Shown: positions 16,759-26,335, numbered from the stretch's first letter. The stretch: DNA of 64,000 bases from Mycolicibacterium rhodesiae NBB3 (GCF_000230895.2 NC_016604.1:3162001-3226000); one strand, 5' to 3'. Numbers and translations are program-made. Notes: a model not told the origin generated them from the letters alone.

Positions 16759-18083
16759 AGCCGTTCGCGGAGCGCAACTTCGTTCTCATGGGAACCATCG
16801 GTGTATTGGCCACCGCCGTGCTCGTAGTCGGCGCGCTCAACTACAACAAGCTGCCGTTCGTCTCCTCCGGCAAGACCTATTCGGCGTATTTCGACGAGGC
16901 TGGTGGACTGACCACTGGAGCCCCGGTGCGGGTGTCGGGCGCTCCCGCCGGCCAAGTCGAGAGCATCACGCTCGACGGGCAGTGGGTACTGGTCAAGTTC
17001 ACGGTGGCCGACGGTATCCGGCTGGGGGACCGCAGCGAGGCGTCGATCAAGACGACCAGTGTGCTTGGCAATAAGGTCCTCGATCTCACTACCCGCGGCG
17101 CGGGGACACTCTCCGGCGCCATCCCTGTCGAGCGGACGACCTCACCGTATCAATTGCCGGACGCCCTCGGAGACCTTACGACTACCATCAGCGGGCTCGA
17201 CACCGAGCAACTGTCAACGTCGTTAACAGTGCTGTCCCAGACGCTCCAAGACACCCCCGATGACCTGCGCCTCGCCGTCGCGGGTGTCGCACGTTTCTCG
17301 GAAACTCTCAACCAGCGCGATGCCCGGCTGCGCGAACTGCTCGCGAACGCCGCCAAGGCGACCACCGTCCTGGGCGAACGCACTACCGACATAGTGCGTC
17401 TGATCTCCGACACCAATGCGTTGCTGGCGCAGCTGCGTTCGCAAAGCGCTGCGCTGGATGAGATCTCGACGAACATCACTCAGCTCAGTCGGCAGATCGC
17501 CGGGTTCATTGCGGAAAACAAGACGACGCTCAAACCTGCACTCGACAAACTCAACGAGGTTCTCGCGATCCTCGACAACCGGAAAGTTCAGATCCAAGAG
17601 TCCATCAAAGGACTGGCGGCCTATGCAATGCAGTTCGGCGAGACCGTCGCTGCCGGTCCCTTCTTCAACGCTTACCTCGCCAACCTAGTGCCTGGACAGT
17701 TCATTCAACCGTTCGTCGATGCGGCATTCTCCGATCTCGGTCTGGATCCCAACGTGCTGCTGCCCTCCGAGCGCACCGACCCCCAGGTGGGCCAGCCCGG
17801 CACCCCGGCGCTACCGATTCCATATCCGAGGACCGGCCAAGGCGGCGACCCCAAATTGACTCTGCCGGATGCGATCACTGGAAACCCGGGCGATCCCCGC
17901 TACCCGTACCGCGAACCCGTACCGGCCCCGCCGCCAGGCGGCCCCCCGCCAGGTCCGCCGGCACCCCCGCCACCCGATCAGCAGTTCCCACAGCCGCCGA
18001 CGCCAAGCCCGGTCTTCGTGCCGGCGCCCGACGAAGTCGCGCCCGGACCAACAGACTCCTCGATCCCCCAAGGCAGACCATGA
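16755..18083 (+). CDS. mceC: Mce family protein C
   Basis: A 442-aa Mce protein. The N-terminus MKPFAERNFVLMGTIGVLATAVLVVGALN gives the anchor, followed by the MlaD domain (FDEAGGLTTGAPVRVSGAPAGQV) and long coiled helical repeats. The last 85 residues are strongly proline-rich (PAPPPGGPPPGPPAPPPP), a feature common in mycobacterial MceC. ATG 16755 overlaps the mceB stop by four bases (ATGA). The stop overlaps mceD in the same way. It forms part of the hexameric Mce tunnel by family analogy. Confidence 0.92.
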   Translation: MKPFAERNFVLMGTIGVLATAVLVVGALNYNKLPFVSSGKTYSAYFDEAGGLTTGAPVRVSGAPAGQVESITLDGQWVLVKFTVADGIRLGDRSEASIKTTSVLGNKVLDLTTRGAGTLSGAIPVERTTSPYQLPDALGDLTTTISGLDTEQLSTSLTVLSQTLQDTPDDLRLAVAGVARFSETLNQRDARLRELLANAAKATTVLGERTTDIVRLISDTNALLAQLRSQSAALDEISTNITQLSRQIAGFIAENKTTLKPALDKLNEVLAILDNRKVQIQESIKGLAAYAMQFGETVAAGPFFNAYLANLVPGQFIQPFVDAAFSDLGLDPNVLLPSERTDPQVGQPGTPALPIPYPRTGQGGDPKLTLPDAITGNPGDPRYPYREPVPAPPPGGPPPGPPAPPPPDQQFPQPPTPSPVFVPAPDEVAPGPTDSSIPQGRP

Positions 18084-19429
18084 CAAACTCTCGGACCAAA
18101 CTCGCATTGGCAATCGTTTTGGTCAGCCTCATTGTGGGCGGCGCGATTGCGGTGACGCGTGCGGCACACCAGGTCGATCGTGTGCACGTCGTCGCCTACT
18201 TCGACAACAGCAACGGAGTGTTCGTCGGCGATGATGTGCGTATAAAGGGCGTTCGCGTAGGCGGGATCGAGGCCATCGAGCCGCAGCCCACACTAGTCAA
18301 AATCGCGTTCTGGTTCGACGCCAAATACACGGTGCCCGCCGAGGCCAAAGCGGTGATCCTGTCGCCGACGCTGGTGACCTCTCGCGCCATCCAATTGACC
18401 CCCGGCTACACCGGTGGCCCGATGCTGCAGGACAACGCCGTCATCCCCAGAGAACGCACCGCTGTTCCAGTGGAGTTCGACGAGTTCCGGCAACAGCTCG
18501 AACGGTTGACGACACTGCTGCAGCCAACCGAGCCCGGCGGAGTCAGCACGCTGGGCGCCCTGGTAAACACCGCCGCCGACAACTTGCGTGGCCAAGGCCC
18601 GGCAATACGCGACGCCATCATCCAGTTGTCACAGTCGGTGTCCGCGCTAGCCGATCACAGCCCGGACATCTTTAGCAGCGTCAAGAATCTTTCGACACTC
18701 GTGTCTGCGCTGCAGGACAGCACTGTGCTGGTACGTCAGCTGAATCAGAACCTGGCGGCGGTAACCGGGCTCCTGACCAACAACCCGACCGAAGTCGGGG
18801 ACGCTGTGAAGAACCTCAATGACGTGGTGGGCGACCTGACGGCCTTCGTCGCCGCAAACCGCGAGACGATCGGCGCCACGTCGGACAAGTTGACGTCGGT
18901 CTCCGATGCACTGACGGGCAGCATCGACGACATCAAACAGCTGCTGCATATCGCCCCGACAACGTTGTCAAACGCCGCCAACCTCTACAAGCCCGCCCAG
19001 GGCACACTCACCGGAGTGCTCAACGTCGCCAACTTCTCGGATCCAATCACTTTTTTGTGCGGCGCAGTACAGGCCGCCTCGCGACTGAACAGCGAACAAT
19101 CGGCGAAATTATGCGTGCAGTACTTGGCGCCGATCATCAAGAACCGCCAATATAACTTCCCCCCGATCGGGGTGAACCCGTTCGTCCAGGCCAGCGCCCG
19201 GCCGAATGAAGTGACGTACAGTGAGGACTGGATGCGGCCGGACTACGTTCCGCCGCAACCGATTTCGCCACCCGATGCAACCGCCTCCGACCCGAATGCG
19301 CCGCCACCGCTTGCCGGGCCAGCGCTGCCTGCTGAAGCCCCGGTGCCGGTTTCTGGCCCGTCGGGTCAGCCCACCGATCCGGCCGCCGGGCTGCCCGGCA
19401 TGATGATTCCACCCGGGGGCGGCTCATGA
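18080..19429 (+). CDS. mceD: Mce family protein D
   Basis: A 449-aa Mce protein. The N-terminal anchor is LALAIVLVSLIVGGAIAV, the MlaD domain has FDNSNGVFVGDDVRIKGVRVGGI, and long alpha-helical repeats contain LTTLLQPTEPGGVSTLGALVNTAADNLRGQG. The C-terminal 80 residues are rich in proline and alanine. ATG 18080 overlaps the mceC stop (ATGA), and the stop overlaps mceE in the same way. Role in the transporter is as for the other Mce subunits. Confidence 0.92.
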   Translation: MTNSRTKLALAIVLVSLIVGGAIAVTRAAHQVDRVHVVAYFDNSNGVFVGDDVRIKGVRVGGIEAIEPQPTLVKIAFWFDAKYTVPAEAKAVILSPTLVTSRAIQLTPGYTGGPMLQDNAVIPRERTAVPVEFDEFRQQLERLTTLLQPTEPGGVSTLGALVNTAADNLRGQGPAIRDAIIQLSQSVSALADHSPDIFSSVKNLSTLVSALQDSTVLVRQLNQNLAAVTGLLTNNPTEVGDAVKNLNDVVGDLTAFVAANRETIGATSDKLTSVSDALTGSIDDIKQLLHIAPTTLSNAANLYKPAQGTLTGVLNVANFSDPITFLCGAVQAASRLNSEQSAKLCVQYLAPIIKNRQYNFPPIGVNPFVQASARPNEVTYSEDWMRPDYVPPQPISPPDATASDPNAPPPLAGPALPAEAPVPVSGPSGQPTDPAAGLPGMMIPPGGGS

Positions 19430-20565
19430 CGGGGAAGCGCTGCTTTCGTGCCGCCGCGGTGCTCGTGATCGCGCTGACCATCGCCGCGCTGCCGGGATGC
19501 GGTTTTCGCGGCTTGAACTCCTTTCGGCTGCCCGGGACGCAAGGCCACGGGCAGGGCTCTTACACGATCCAAGCCGAAATGCCCGATGTCGAAAACCTTC
19601 AGCCGAACTCGCGTGTCCGAGTGGGTGACGTCAATGTGGGTACGGTCACGAAGATCGAGCGTCGAGGGTGGCATGCGCTGCTTACCCTCGCACTCGATGG
19701 TGGCGTCGACCTTCCCGCCAACTCGACCGTGTCGCTGGGTCAAACCAGCCTGCTGGGCTCGCTACACATCGAGTTGGCGCCCCCCACCGATGTTCGCCCG
19801 GCGGGAAAACTCCGGGCCGGTTCGCTGATTCCGTTGTCCTCGTCTGGGGCCTACCCGTCCACCGAACAGACCCTGGCGTCGGTCTCCCTCCTGCTCAACG
19901 GCGGCGGAGTGGGGCAGGTACAGGACATCACCACAGCACTCACGTCCGCGCTGGGAGGCCGCGAGAACGAATTCCGCAGCCTGCTCACACAACTGGACAC
20001 CTTCACCGCCAACGTCAACGGTCAAATCGACGACATCATCGCGGCCACCGAGAGCCTCAACAATCTGGCCGCCCAGTTCGCCGCACAAAAACCGGTCATC
20101 GACAAGGCGCTAGAAACGATTCCCGACGCGCTGGCGGTGATTAACGCCGAACGCGACCAGCTCGTGGAGGCGGTCGACCAGCTCGGCAAATTCGGCGCAC
20201 TGGCCGCCGACACAGTCAACCAGTCGCAAGAGTCATTGATCCAGATCTTGAACGACCTGGGACCGGTACTGGAATCACTGGCGAACGCCGGTCCCGCGTT
20301 GACCCGTTCACTGAACCTGTTCACCACGATTCCGTTCGTGAAAGACAACCTGACCAAGTGGTGGCGGGGTGATTACGCCAATATCACCACCATCGTCGAC
20401 TTGACATTAAGTCGCATCGACGCGGCGCTATTCACCGGTACCCGGTTCGAAGGCAACCTCACCGAACTCGAATTGCAGTGGGGCCGCACGATCGGGCAAC
20501 TGCCAAGCCCCTACACCGCGCGAAATCCGCTAATTGTCCCCTACCGGTTGGACCAAGGACCGTAA
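19426..20565 (+). CDS. mceE: Mce family lipoprotein E
   Basis: A 379-aa Mce lipoprotein. The lipobox IAALPGC places the acylated cysteine near residue 25, after a short basic n-region and hydrophobic stretch, which is the expected lipid anchor of the fifth Mce subunit (LprK-like). The MlaD domain (MPDVENLQPNSRVRVGDVNVGTV) and LGQTSLLGSLHIELAPP are conserved family segments. ATG 19426 overlaps the mceD stop. Its TAA stop shares one base with the mceF start. Confidence 0.93.
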   Translation: MTGKRCFRAAAVLVIALTIAALPGCGFRGLNSFRLPGTQGHGQGSYTIQAEMPDVENLQPNSRVRVGDVNVGTVTKIERRGWHALLTLALDGGVDLPANSTVSLGQTSLLGSLHIELAPPTDVRPAGKLRAGSLIPLSSSGAYPSTEQTLASVSLLLNGGGVGQVQDITTALTSALGGRENEFRSLLTQLDTFTANVNGQIDDIIAATESLNNLAAQFAAQKPVIDKALETIPDALAVINAERDQLVEAVDQLGKFGALAADTVNQSQESLIQILNDLGPVLESLANAGPALTRSLNLFTTIPFVKDNLTKWWRGDYANITTIVDLTLSRIDAALFTGTRFEGNLTELELQWGRTIGQLPSPYTARNPLIVPYRLDQGP

Positions 20566-22025
20566 TGTACCTGAGTAAACGAGTTCGGGTGCAGCTGGCC
20601 GTGTTCGGAGCGGTGACGCTGTTGGCCGGTGGAACCATGGGCTTCTACTACCTTCGGCTGCCGAGCCTGCTCTTCGGTGTCGGCCGCTATCAGGTCACCA
20701 TGAAGCTTCAGGACTCAGCAAGCCTGTACGACAACGCCAACGTGACCTACCGCGGCGCGACGGTAGGCCGGGTCTCAGATGTCCGCCTCAGTGACACGGG
20801 CGTCGACGCCGTGCTGTCGCTGCAGTCAGACATCAAGATCCCGGCCGACCTCGACGCTCACGTGGGCAGCCAGACCGCGGTAGGCGAATTGTTCGTCGAC
20901 CTCGTCCCGCGAAGCGGTGACGGCGCGCCGTTGGAGAACGGCGACGTGATATCGGCCGACCGCACCTCGGTCCCTCCCGACATCAACGCACTGCTGCGGG
21001 GTGTCAACACCGGTGTCCAAGCGATCCCGCGCAACAACCTCAAAACGGTGATCGACGAGTCCTACACGGCTTTCGGTGGTCTGGGGCCCGAACTTTCCCG
21101 GCTGACCCGGGGTGCCACCACGCTCGCGATCGATGCGCGCAACAACCTGCCTGCACTGACCACCCTGATCGACGAATCCAAGCCCGTCCTCGATACCCAG
21201 ACCGAAACCTCCGACTCCATCCAGACCTGGGCAGCCAATCTCGCTCAAATCACCAATCAGTTGCAGCTGCACGACGAATCGGTGAAAGGCCTACTGGTCA
21301 ACGGACCCCCCGCCGCTGACCAGGTACGTCAGCTGTTTGACCGCGTACGGCCCACTCTGCCCATCCTGCTGGCCAATATGGTCAGCCTCGGGCAAGTGGC
21401 CCTGACCTATCAACCCAATCTCGAGCAGATCCTCGCCCTCTACCCGATTGAGATCGCCGGCCTCCAAGGTGCCGCACTGGCCAACCGAAACACCAAACAG
21501 GATTACAAAGGTGTGTTCTTGTCCTTCAACCTAAACCTCAATGTGCCCCCGCCGTGCAGAACGGGATACCTACCCGCCCAACAGCAACGCGTACCGTCTG
21601 AAGTGGATTACCCACCGAAGCCCGCCGGTGACTTCTACTGCCGGATACCGCAGGAATCCGGCCTCACGAACGTCCGCGGAGCGCGCAACCTGCCCTGTGT
21701 GACTCGGCCGGGAAAGCGTGCGCCCACGGTGAAGATGTGCGAAAGCGACGAAAACTACGTACCACTCAACGACGGCACCAACTGGAAAGGCGATCCGAAT
21801 GCGACGCTGTCCGGTCAGGCGGTTCCGCAGCTGCCGCCAGGAACGCCACCGCCCACCCCGGTGCCGGCGACCGCCCCGATTCCGGTCGCCGAGTACGACC
21901 CGAGCACAGGCAGCTACATCGGACCGGATGGAAAGCAGTACAGGCAGGCGGATTTGGGCCGGAATGCTGCCGGGGATCAGACCTGGCAGGACATGCTGCT
22001 TCCGCCAAAGGACGGTGAACGGTGA
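20565..22025 (+). CDS. mceF: Mce family protein F
   Basis: A 486-aa final Mce subunit. The N-terminal anchor is RVRVQLAVFGAVTLLAGGTMGF; the MlaD domain includes LYDNANVTYRGATVGRV, and a helical region with LLRGVNTGVQAIPRNNL follows. It has a cysteine-containing tail (VPPPCRTGYLP, DFYCRIPQES) typical of mycobacterial MceF. ATG 20565 overlaps the mceE stop by one base (TAATG). The open frame extends back to 20478, but that part is out of family. The stop overlaps GTG 22022 of the first Mce-associated gene. Confidence 0.92.
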   Translation: MYLSKRVRVQLAVFGAVTLLAGGTMGFYYLRLPSLLFGVGRYQVTMKLQDSASLYDNANVTYRGATVGRVSDVRLSDTGVDAVLSLQSDIKIPADLDAHVGSQTAVGELFVDLVPRSGDGAPLENGDVISADRTSVPPDINALLRGVNTGVQAIPRNNLKTVIDESYTAFGGLGPELSRLTRGATTLAIDARNNLPALTTLIDESKPVLDTQTETSDSIQTWAANLAQITNQLQLHDESVKGLLVNGPPAADQVRQLFDRVRPTLPILLANMVSLGQVALTYQPNLEQILALYPIEIAGLQGAALANRNTKQDYKGVFLSFNLNLNVPPPCRTGYLPAQQQRVPSEVDYPPKPAGDFYCRIPQESGLTNVRGARNLPCVTRPGKRAPTVKMCESDENYVPLNDGTNWKGDPNATLSGQAVPQLPPGTPPPTPVPATAPIPVAEYDPSTGSYIGPDGKQYRQADLGRNAAGDQTWQDMLLPPKDGER

Positions 22026-22672
22026 CCATCGACACCGCGGACGACCCGGCCCGCGACGATCCCACACCGAGTGGGACGGCCCCTGATGACACCCTCGATG
22101 TCGGTCCGGCCGAAGCCGCCGACGGCGGGGACTCCGAAGTCGCCAACGAAAAACACCAGGGGGACACCGCGCCCCCCTCGCGAACCCCGATGCCGCCGCA
22201 GCGACTAGCGCTTGTGATGGGGTTGCTGGCGGCCGTGACGATGGCCGCACTAGCCAGTTGGCTGGGCTACGAGGCCCGCCAAACGTATGAGTCCTCCGAA
22301 CAACGGCAGCTGTTTGTTCAGGTCGGACGTCAAGGAGCACTGAATCTAACCACGATCGACTGGCAGCACGCCGATGCCGACACTAAGCGCATTCTTGACT
22401 CGGCGACTGGCACGTTCTACGACGAGTTCTCCCAGCGGTCACAACCGTTTATCGACGTGGTCAACAAAGTGAAGTCCAAATCGGTCGGCACCATTACTGA
22501 GGCGGGCTTGGAGTCCCAGTCTCATGACACGGCCCAAGTGCTGGTCGCGGTCAGCGTGAAGACCACTGTCGGCGATGGGCCCGAACAGGAACCCCGAGCA
22601 TGGCGAATGCGCGTCACGGTGCAGAAGGTTGGCAACGATGTGAAGGTCGCCGACGTGGAGTTCGTGCCGTGA
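22022..22672 (+). CDS. Mce-associated membrane protein 1
   Basis: A 216-aa Mce-associated (Mam/Mas) protein. About 60 acidic, low-complexity residues are followed by one transmembrane helix (LALVMGLLAAVTMAALASWLGY) and an extracytoplasmic domain ending in WRMRVTVQKVGNDVKVADVEFVP. Such proteins follow mce operons in mycobacteria and are thought to stabilise the complex. Start GTG 22022 overlaps mceF, and the stop overlaps the next gene at GTG 22669. Confidence 0.88.
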   Translation: MTIDTADDPARDDPTPSGTAPDDTLDVGPAEAADGGDSEVANEKHQGDTAPPSRTPMPPQRLALVMGLLAAVTMAALASWLGYEARQTYESSEQRQLFVQVGRQGALNLTTIDWQHADADTKRILDSATGTFYDEFSQRSQPFIDVVNKVKSKSVGTITEAGLESQSHDTAQVLVAVSVKTTVGDGPEQEPRAWRMRVTVQKVGNDVKVADVEFVP

Positions 22673-23322
22673 GGAATTCACCAGCGAAAGATGAACAGGA
22701 TGATGTCGTCCACTTAGCCGAAGTCGACGATCAACCGCCATCACCCGGGAAAGCATCGAGCAACTCGTCGGGATGTGAGTCCGGCGTCGCGCCAGAATGC
22801 CAGGACCCTGGCGATGTCGACTCGACAGACGATCGTCGCGGCACCTTTGTGCGGATGCTCGCATTCTGGCTCTTGCCCTTTATCGCGTTGTTGTTGGCGC
22901 TGGGTGCGGCCTACTTCAAGTATCAAGCGGGGACCGCCGCTGGCACGGACCGCGCCCGTGCGGAAACCGTTCAGGTCGCCACCGAAGCGACGGTCGCGAT
23001 GCTGTCCTACACGCCTGAAACGGCAGCCGAGAAACTGAAGGATGCGCGCGATCGACTGACGGGACCGCTTCGCGATTCATATACATCGTTGACCGACGAT
23101 GTCGTAATTCCGGGAGCACAGCAGAAGCGAATCTCGGCCACCGCCAGGGTGTCAGCCGCTGCCTCCGTGTCCGCCGGTAAGAACCGTGCCATCGTCTTGG
23201 TGTTTGTCGACCAGACCACCACCGTGGGCAATGACGCGCCGACAGACACCGACTCCGTCGTTCAGGTCAGCCTCGACAAAGTCGGATCCCGCTGGCTGAT
23301 ATCGGGTTTCGAGCCGAAATGA
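22669..23322 (+). CDS. Mce-associated membrane protein 2
   Basis: A 217-aa paralogue-type Mce-associated protein with the same plan as its neighbour: an acidic N-terminus, a single helix (MLAFWLLPFIALLLALGAAY), and a domain ending WLISGFEPK. The mid-region ARAETVQVATEATVAMLSYTPETA is the typical family segment. GTG 22669 overlaps the previous stop (GTGA); the frame is open back to 22600, but that lies inside the upstream gene. It closes the mce transcription unit. Confidence 0.88.
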   Translation: MRNSPAKDEQDDVVHLAEVDDQPPSPGKASSNSSGCESGVAPECQDPGDVDSTDDRRGTFVRMLAFWLLPFIALLLALGAAYFKYQAGTAAGTDRARAETVQVATEATVAMLSYTPETAAEKLKDARDRLTGPLRDSYTSLTDDVVIPGAQQKRISATARVSAAASVSAGKNRAIVLVFVDQTTTVGNDAPTDTDSVVQVSLDKVGSRWLISGFEPK

Positions 23323-23395
23323 GCACCATCCAAACCTCAAGGTCTGCTGGTGTCTCCCTCGTCTGCCCGATGGCAGCGTGTGAGGAGGTGGGATT

Positions 23396-24538
23396 TTGAG
23401 TGGTCTGCCGGCGTTGAGACCGTTTTGCATCGACGTCGCTGATGACGTTCTCGATGATCTACGAACGCGTCTGTCGCGGACCCGTTGGCCCGAAGCCGAG
23501 TGTGTACAGGACTGGACCCAGGGCATCCCACTCGGGTACACCCGCGACCTGACCGCGTATTGGGCCGACGTATACGACTGGCGGTCCCGTGAAGCCGCCC
23601 TCAACCGATTCGATCAGTTCATCGTCGAAATCGACGGCGTGGACATCCATTTCATTCACCAGCGATCTCCGCACGAAGAGGCTTTCCCGCTGGTCATCAC
23701 CCACGGCTGGCCTGGCTCGATCGTGGAGTTTCGCAACGTGATCGAGCCACTGACCAATCCGACTGCCCACGGCGGACGCGCCGAGGACGCCTTCCACGTG
23801 GTCTGCCCGGCGCTTCCCGGCTACGGCTTCTCCGGCAAGCCCACCCACTCCGGGTGGGGTGTTGAAAGAATCGCGCAGGCGTGGGAGGCGCTCATGCTGC
23901 GACTTGGCTACGACCGCTACGGTGCCCAAGGCGGCGACTGGGGAGCAGCTATCACCACACAAATGGGCCGCAACCGCGGCCACTGCGCCGCCATCCATCT
24001 GAACATGCCGATTGCTTACCCTCCCGCGGGCGGCATCGCCGATCCGACCGAGGAAGAACAGCTGGCCCTGGCCGCCCTGACGGCTCATCAGCGTTGGGGG
24101 ACAGGCTATTCCGAGCAGCAATCCACCCGGCCACAGACCATAGGCTACGGACTGGCCGATTCGCCAGTCGGCCAGATGGCGTGGATCGTTGAGAAATTCG
24201 CAGCGTGGATGGACTGCGACGGGCATCCCGAGAACGTGCTCAGTCGCGATGAGCTCCTCGACAACGTCATGATCTACTGGGCTACCAACAGTGGCTCCTC
24301 GTCGGCCCGGTTGTACTGGGAGAGCTTCAAGACCCTGGACGCGACAACTCGTGTGGAATTGCCCACTGGTATTGCTGCCTTTCCCAAGGAGGTCCTGCGC
24401 TCACCACGAAGTTGGTGCGAACCGATCTACAACATCACCCACTGGACGACCATGCCGCGCGGCGGGCACTTCGCCGCTTTGGAACAACCGGGTCTCTTTG
24501 TCGACGACGTCCGCGAATTCTTCGAAACCGTGCGGTGA
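23396..24538 (+). CDS. Epoxide hydrolase (alpha/beta hydrolase, EHN N-terminal)
   Basis: A 380-aa enzyme of the microsomal-type epoxide hydrolase family, adding water to an epoxide to form a diol. The N-terminal EHN-like segment (DLRTRLSRTRWPE) precedes the hydrolase core. The oxyanion segment is HGWPGS, the nucleophile is D181 in GGDWGA, and the catalytic histidine is in GGHFAALE near the C-terminus. The start appears to be TTG 23396, preceded by GAGGAGG. A 73-bp gap separates it from the Mce-associated genes. It may open arene or alkene oxides formed by oxygenases, and so link the mce block to the catabolic genes. Confidence 0.92.
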   Translation: MSGLPALRPFCIDVADDVLDDLRTRLSRTRWPEAECVQDWTQGIPLGYTRDLTAYWADVYDWRSREAALNRFDQFIVEIDGVDIHFIHQRSPHEEAFPLVITHGWPGSIVEFRNVIEPLTNPTAHGGRAEDAFHVVCPALPGYGFSGKPTHSGWGVERIAQAWEALMLRLGYDRYGAQGGDWGAAITTQMGRNRGHCAAIHLNMPIAYPPAGGIADPTEEEQLALAALTAHQRWGTGYSEQQSTRPQTIGYGLADSPVGQMAWIVEKFAAWMDCDGHPENVLSRDELLDNVMIYWATNSGSSSARLYWESFKTLDATTRVELPTGIAAFPKEVLRSPRSWCEPIYNITHWTTMPRGGHFAALEQPGLFVDDVREFFETVR

Positions 24539-24594
24539 TACGGCCAGTTGGCAGGCCACGAAGCCTTGGTAGCACACCTGCGATGAGCTAAACT

Positions 24595-24609
24595 CTCTGC
24601 ATTGCGGAG
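24595..24609. promoter_or_regulatory. Operator-like CTCTG-N5-CGGAG upstream of ALDH
   Basis: CTCTG-CATTG-CGGAG is an almost perfect 5+5+5 inverted repeat 69 bp before the aldehyde dehydrogenase start. The same architecture occurs at 45738 (CTCTG-TCTTA-CAGAA) and 52067 (CTCTG-CTTAA-CAGAG), and a 3-bp-spaced relative occurs at 4910. It is a candidate site for a shared regulator. Confidence 0.45.
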
Positions 24610-24677
24610 ATCCGATCTGCTAGCAAGAGGACACGTACGAACACAGGGGCACGTGTCAACTGTCAAGGAGGCGACGA

Positions 24678-26138
24678 GTGGTAGACGACGCACGCAGTGC
24701 AGTCATGAGAACGTGGACGCTACCCCTAGGTGCCGCGACTTTGCAGAGCCAGAGCGTCTACGACGTCGAGGACCCGTGCACCGGCAACGTGCTGACCCAG
24801 GTGCCCGACTGCAGCGGCGAAGATGTCGACAGGGTGGTGACAACTGCACATGCCGCTCAACGCGAGTGGGCGCTGCGGACGCCTCGCCAGCGCGCCACCG
24901 CGCTGCGGGCTTTGGCGACACTCATGCGCGATCACTCCGAAGAACTCGCGCTGCTCGACGCCGTTGACGGCGGCTTTCCATTGCCTGCGATGCGCGACGA
25001 TGTCACTTGGGCGGCCGACGTGTTGGAGCTGATGGCAGACGGCGCGCTCAACCTCGGCGGGCGGACTATCCCTCTCTCGGCGAACCTGCACTACACGCTG
25101 CAGCAACCGTACGGCGTGGTTGCTCGAATCGTGCCCTTCAATCATCCTGTCCTATTTGCAGGAGCCAAGATCGCCGCTCCGCTGATGGCGGGAAACGCCG
25201 TGGTGCTCAAAGCGCCCGATCAGACACCGTTGTCCGCCATCCGGCTCGCCGAGCTCGCCAGGGAGGTCCTGCCCGAAGGCCTATTTGGGGTGGTAACCGG
25301 ACATGGGGCAACTGCCGGCGCCGCGTTGGTCGCTCATCCACTAGTCCGGCGAATCGGCTTTATCGGCTCCCCGGGCACGGGCCGCCATATTCAGCGCTTA
25401 GCCGCCGAGCACGGCGTCAAATACGTCACGCTGGAACTCGGCGGCAAGAACCCCATGATCGTCATGCCGAACGCCGACCTGGAGGCGGCTGCCAAAAGCG
25501 CCGTCATAGGGATGAACTTCACCACCACAGCCGGCCAATCATGCGGATCAACAAGCAGACTGCTGCTGCACGAAGCGATCGCTGACGAGGTGATTAATTT
25601 AGTCGTCGATCAAGTCGCTGCCATCAAGGTAGGCGACCCGCTCGTTGACGGCACAGACATGGGACCCGTCATCGACCAAGCGCAATACTCAAAGTCGCTG
25701 CAGGCCATCGAATCAGGACGGGCGGCCGGCGCCAGCGTGCTTACCGGTGGGGGACGCGCGCAGGGTGTTGGGCCCAAAGGCTGGTATGTCGCACCGACCG
25801 TATTGGCCGACGTGGCACCACAAGCCGCCGTCGCCCGCGACGAGATCTTCGGGCCCGTTCTTTCGGTGCTAACCGTTCGCGACGAAGCCGAGGCTGTTCA
25901 AGTCGCCAACAGCGTCGAGTTCGGATTGACCGCCGCGGTGTGGACCAACGACTTAAGCCAAGGTCACCGCATGGCTGCGGGACTTGATGCCGGCTACGTC
26001 TGGATTAATGGCAGCGCACGCCACTACTGGGGGTTGCCATTCGGAGGCTGGAAGTCATCAGGCGTTGGATCGGAAGAATCTACGGAGGAATTGCTGTCCT
26101 ACACACAAGTCAAGGCGGTAACCGTCACCATGGAATAA
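24678..26138 (+). CDS. Aldehyde dehydrogenase
   Basis: A 486-aa ALDH. Its motifs include VVLKAPDQTP, the general-base segment VTLELGGKNP, and GQSCGSTSR with catalytic Cys289. GTG 24678 is preceded by AAGGAGGCGACG, a strong ribosome-binding site. It lies alone between the epoxide hydrolase and the MFS gene, with its own 139-bp upstream region carrying an inverted repeat. Same length as the ALDH at 2972 but clearly a different subgroup. Substrate not determinable. Confidence 0.92.
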   Translation: MVDDARSAVMRTWTLPLGAATLQSQSVYDVEDPCTGNVLTQVPDCSGEDVDRVVTTAHAAQREWALRTPRQRATALRALATLMRDHSEELALLDAVDGGFPLPAMRDDVTWAADVLELMADGALNLGGRTIPLSANLHYTLQQPYGVVARIVPFNHPVLFAGAKIAAPLMAGNAVVLKAPDQTPLSAIRLAELAREVLPEGLFGVVTGHGATAGAALVAHPLVRRIGFIGSPGTGRHIQRLAAEHGVKYVTLELGGKNPMIVMPNADLEAAAKSAVIGMNFTTTAGQSCGSTSRLLLHEAIADEVINLVVDQVAAIKVGDPLVDGTDMGPVIDQAQYSKSLQAIESGRAAGASVLTGGGRAQGVGPKGWYVAPTVLADVAPQAAVARDEIFGPVLSVLTVRDEAEAVQVANSVEFGLTAAVWTNDLSQGHRMAAGLDAGYVWINGSARHYWGLPFGGWKSSGVGSEESTEELLSYTQVKAVTVTME

Positions 26139-26222
26139 GGCGCGTCCATCCCCGGTCGGACACGGATCGGCGAATGTCAATGCGTAGCAGTGGATTCGGA
26201 GCACCGTCTAGTCGCCTCCCAG

Positions 26223-26237
26223 ACCTAATAAGTAGGT
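26223..26237. promoter_or_regulatory. Inverted repeat ACCTA-ATAAG-TAGGT upstream of MFS-MarR
   Basis: Perfect 5+5+5 inverted repeat about 100 bp before the MFS start. The MarR gene is encoded at the end of this two-gene unit, so autoregulation of the exporter and MarR through this site is a natural hypothesis. Confidence 0.4.
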
Positions 26238-26335
26238 GACCGAAGCTTCAATGTGACGCGACGCGTTCGAGGTCCACCGCACCGAAGTCGGGCAGCGGTG
26301 ACCGCCGGACACCGCAGCGAAGGGGTCGTAGTTCT

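Noticed and set aside
12659..23322. Assigning the mce operon specifically to Mce4 (sterol import)
   Set aside because: Some YrbE segments feel Mce4-like, but the subtype needs a phylogeny; context points to aromatics as much as sterols.
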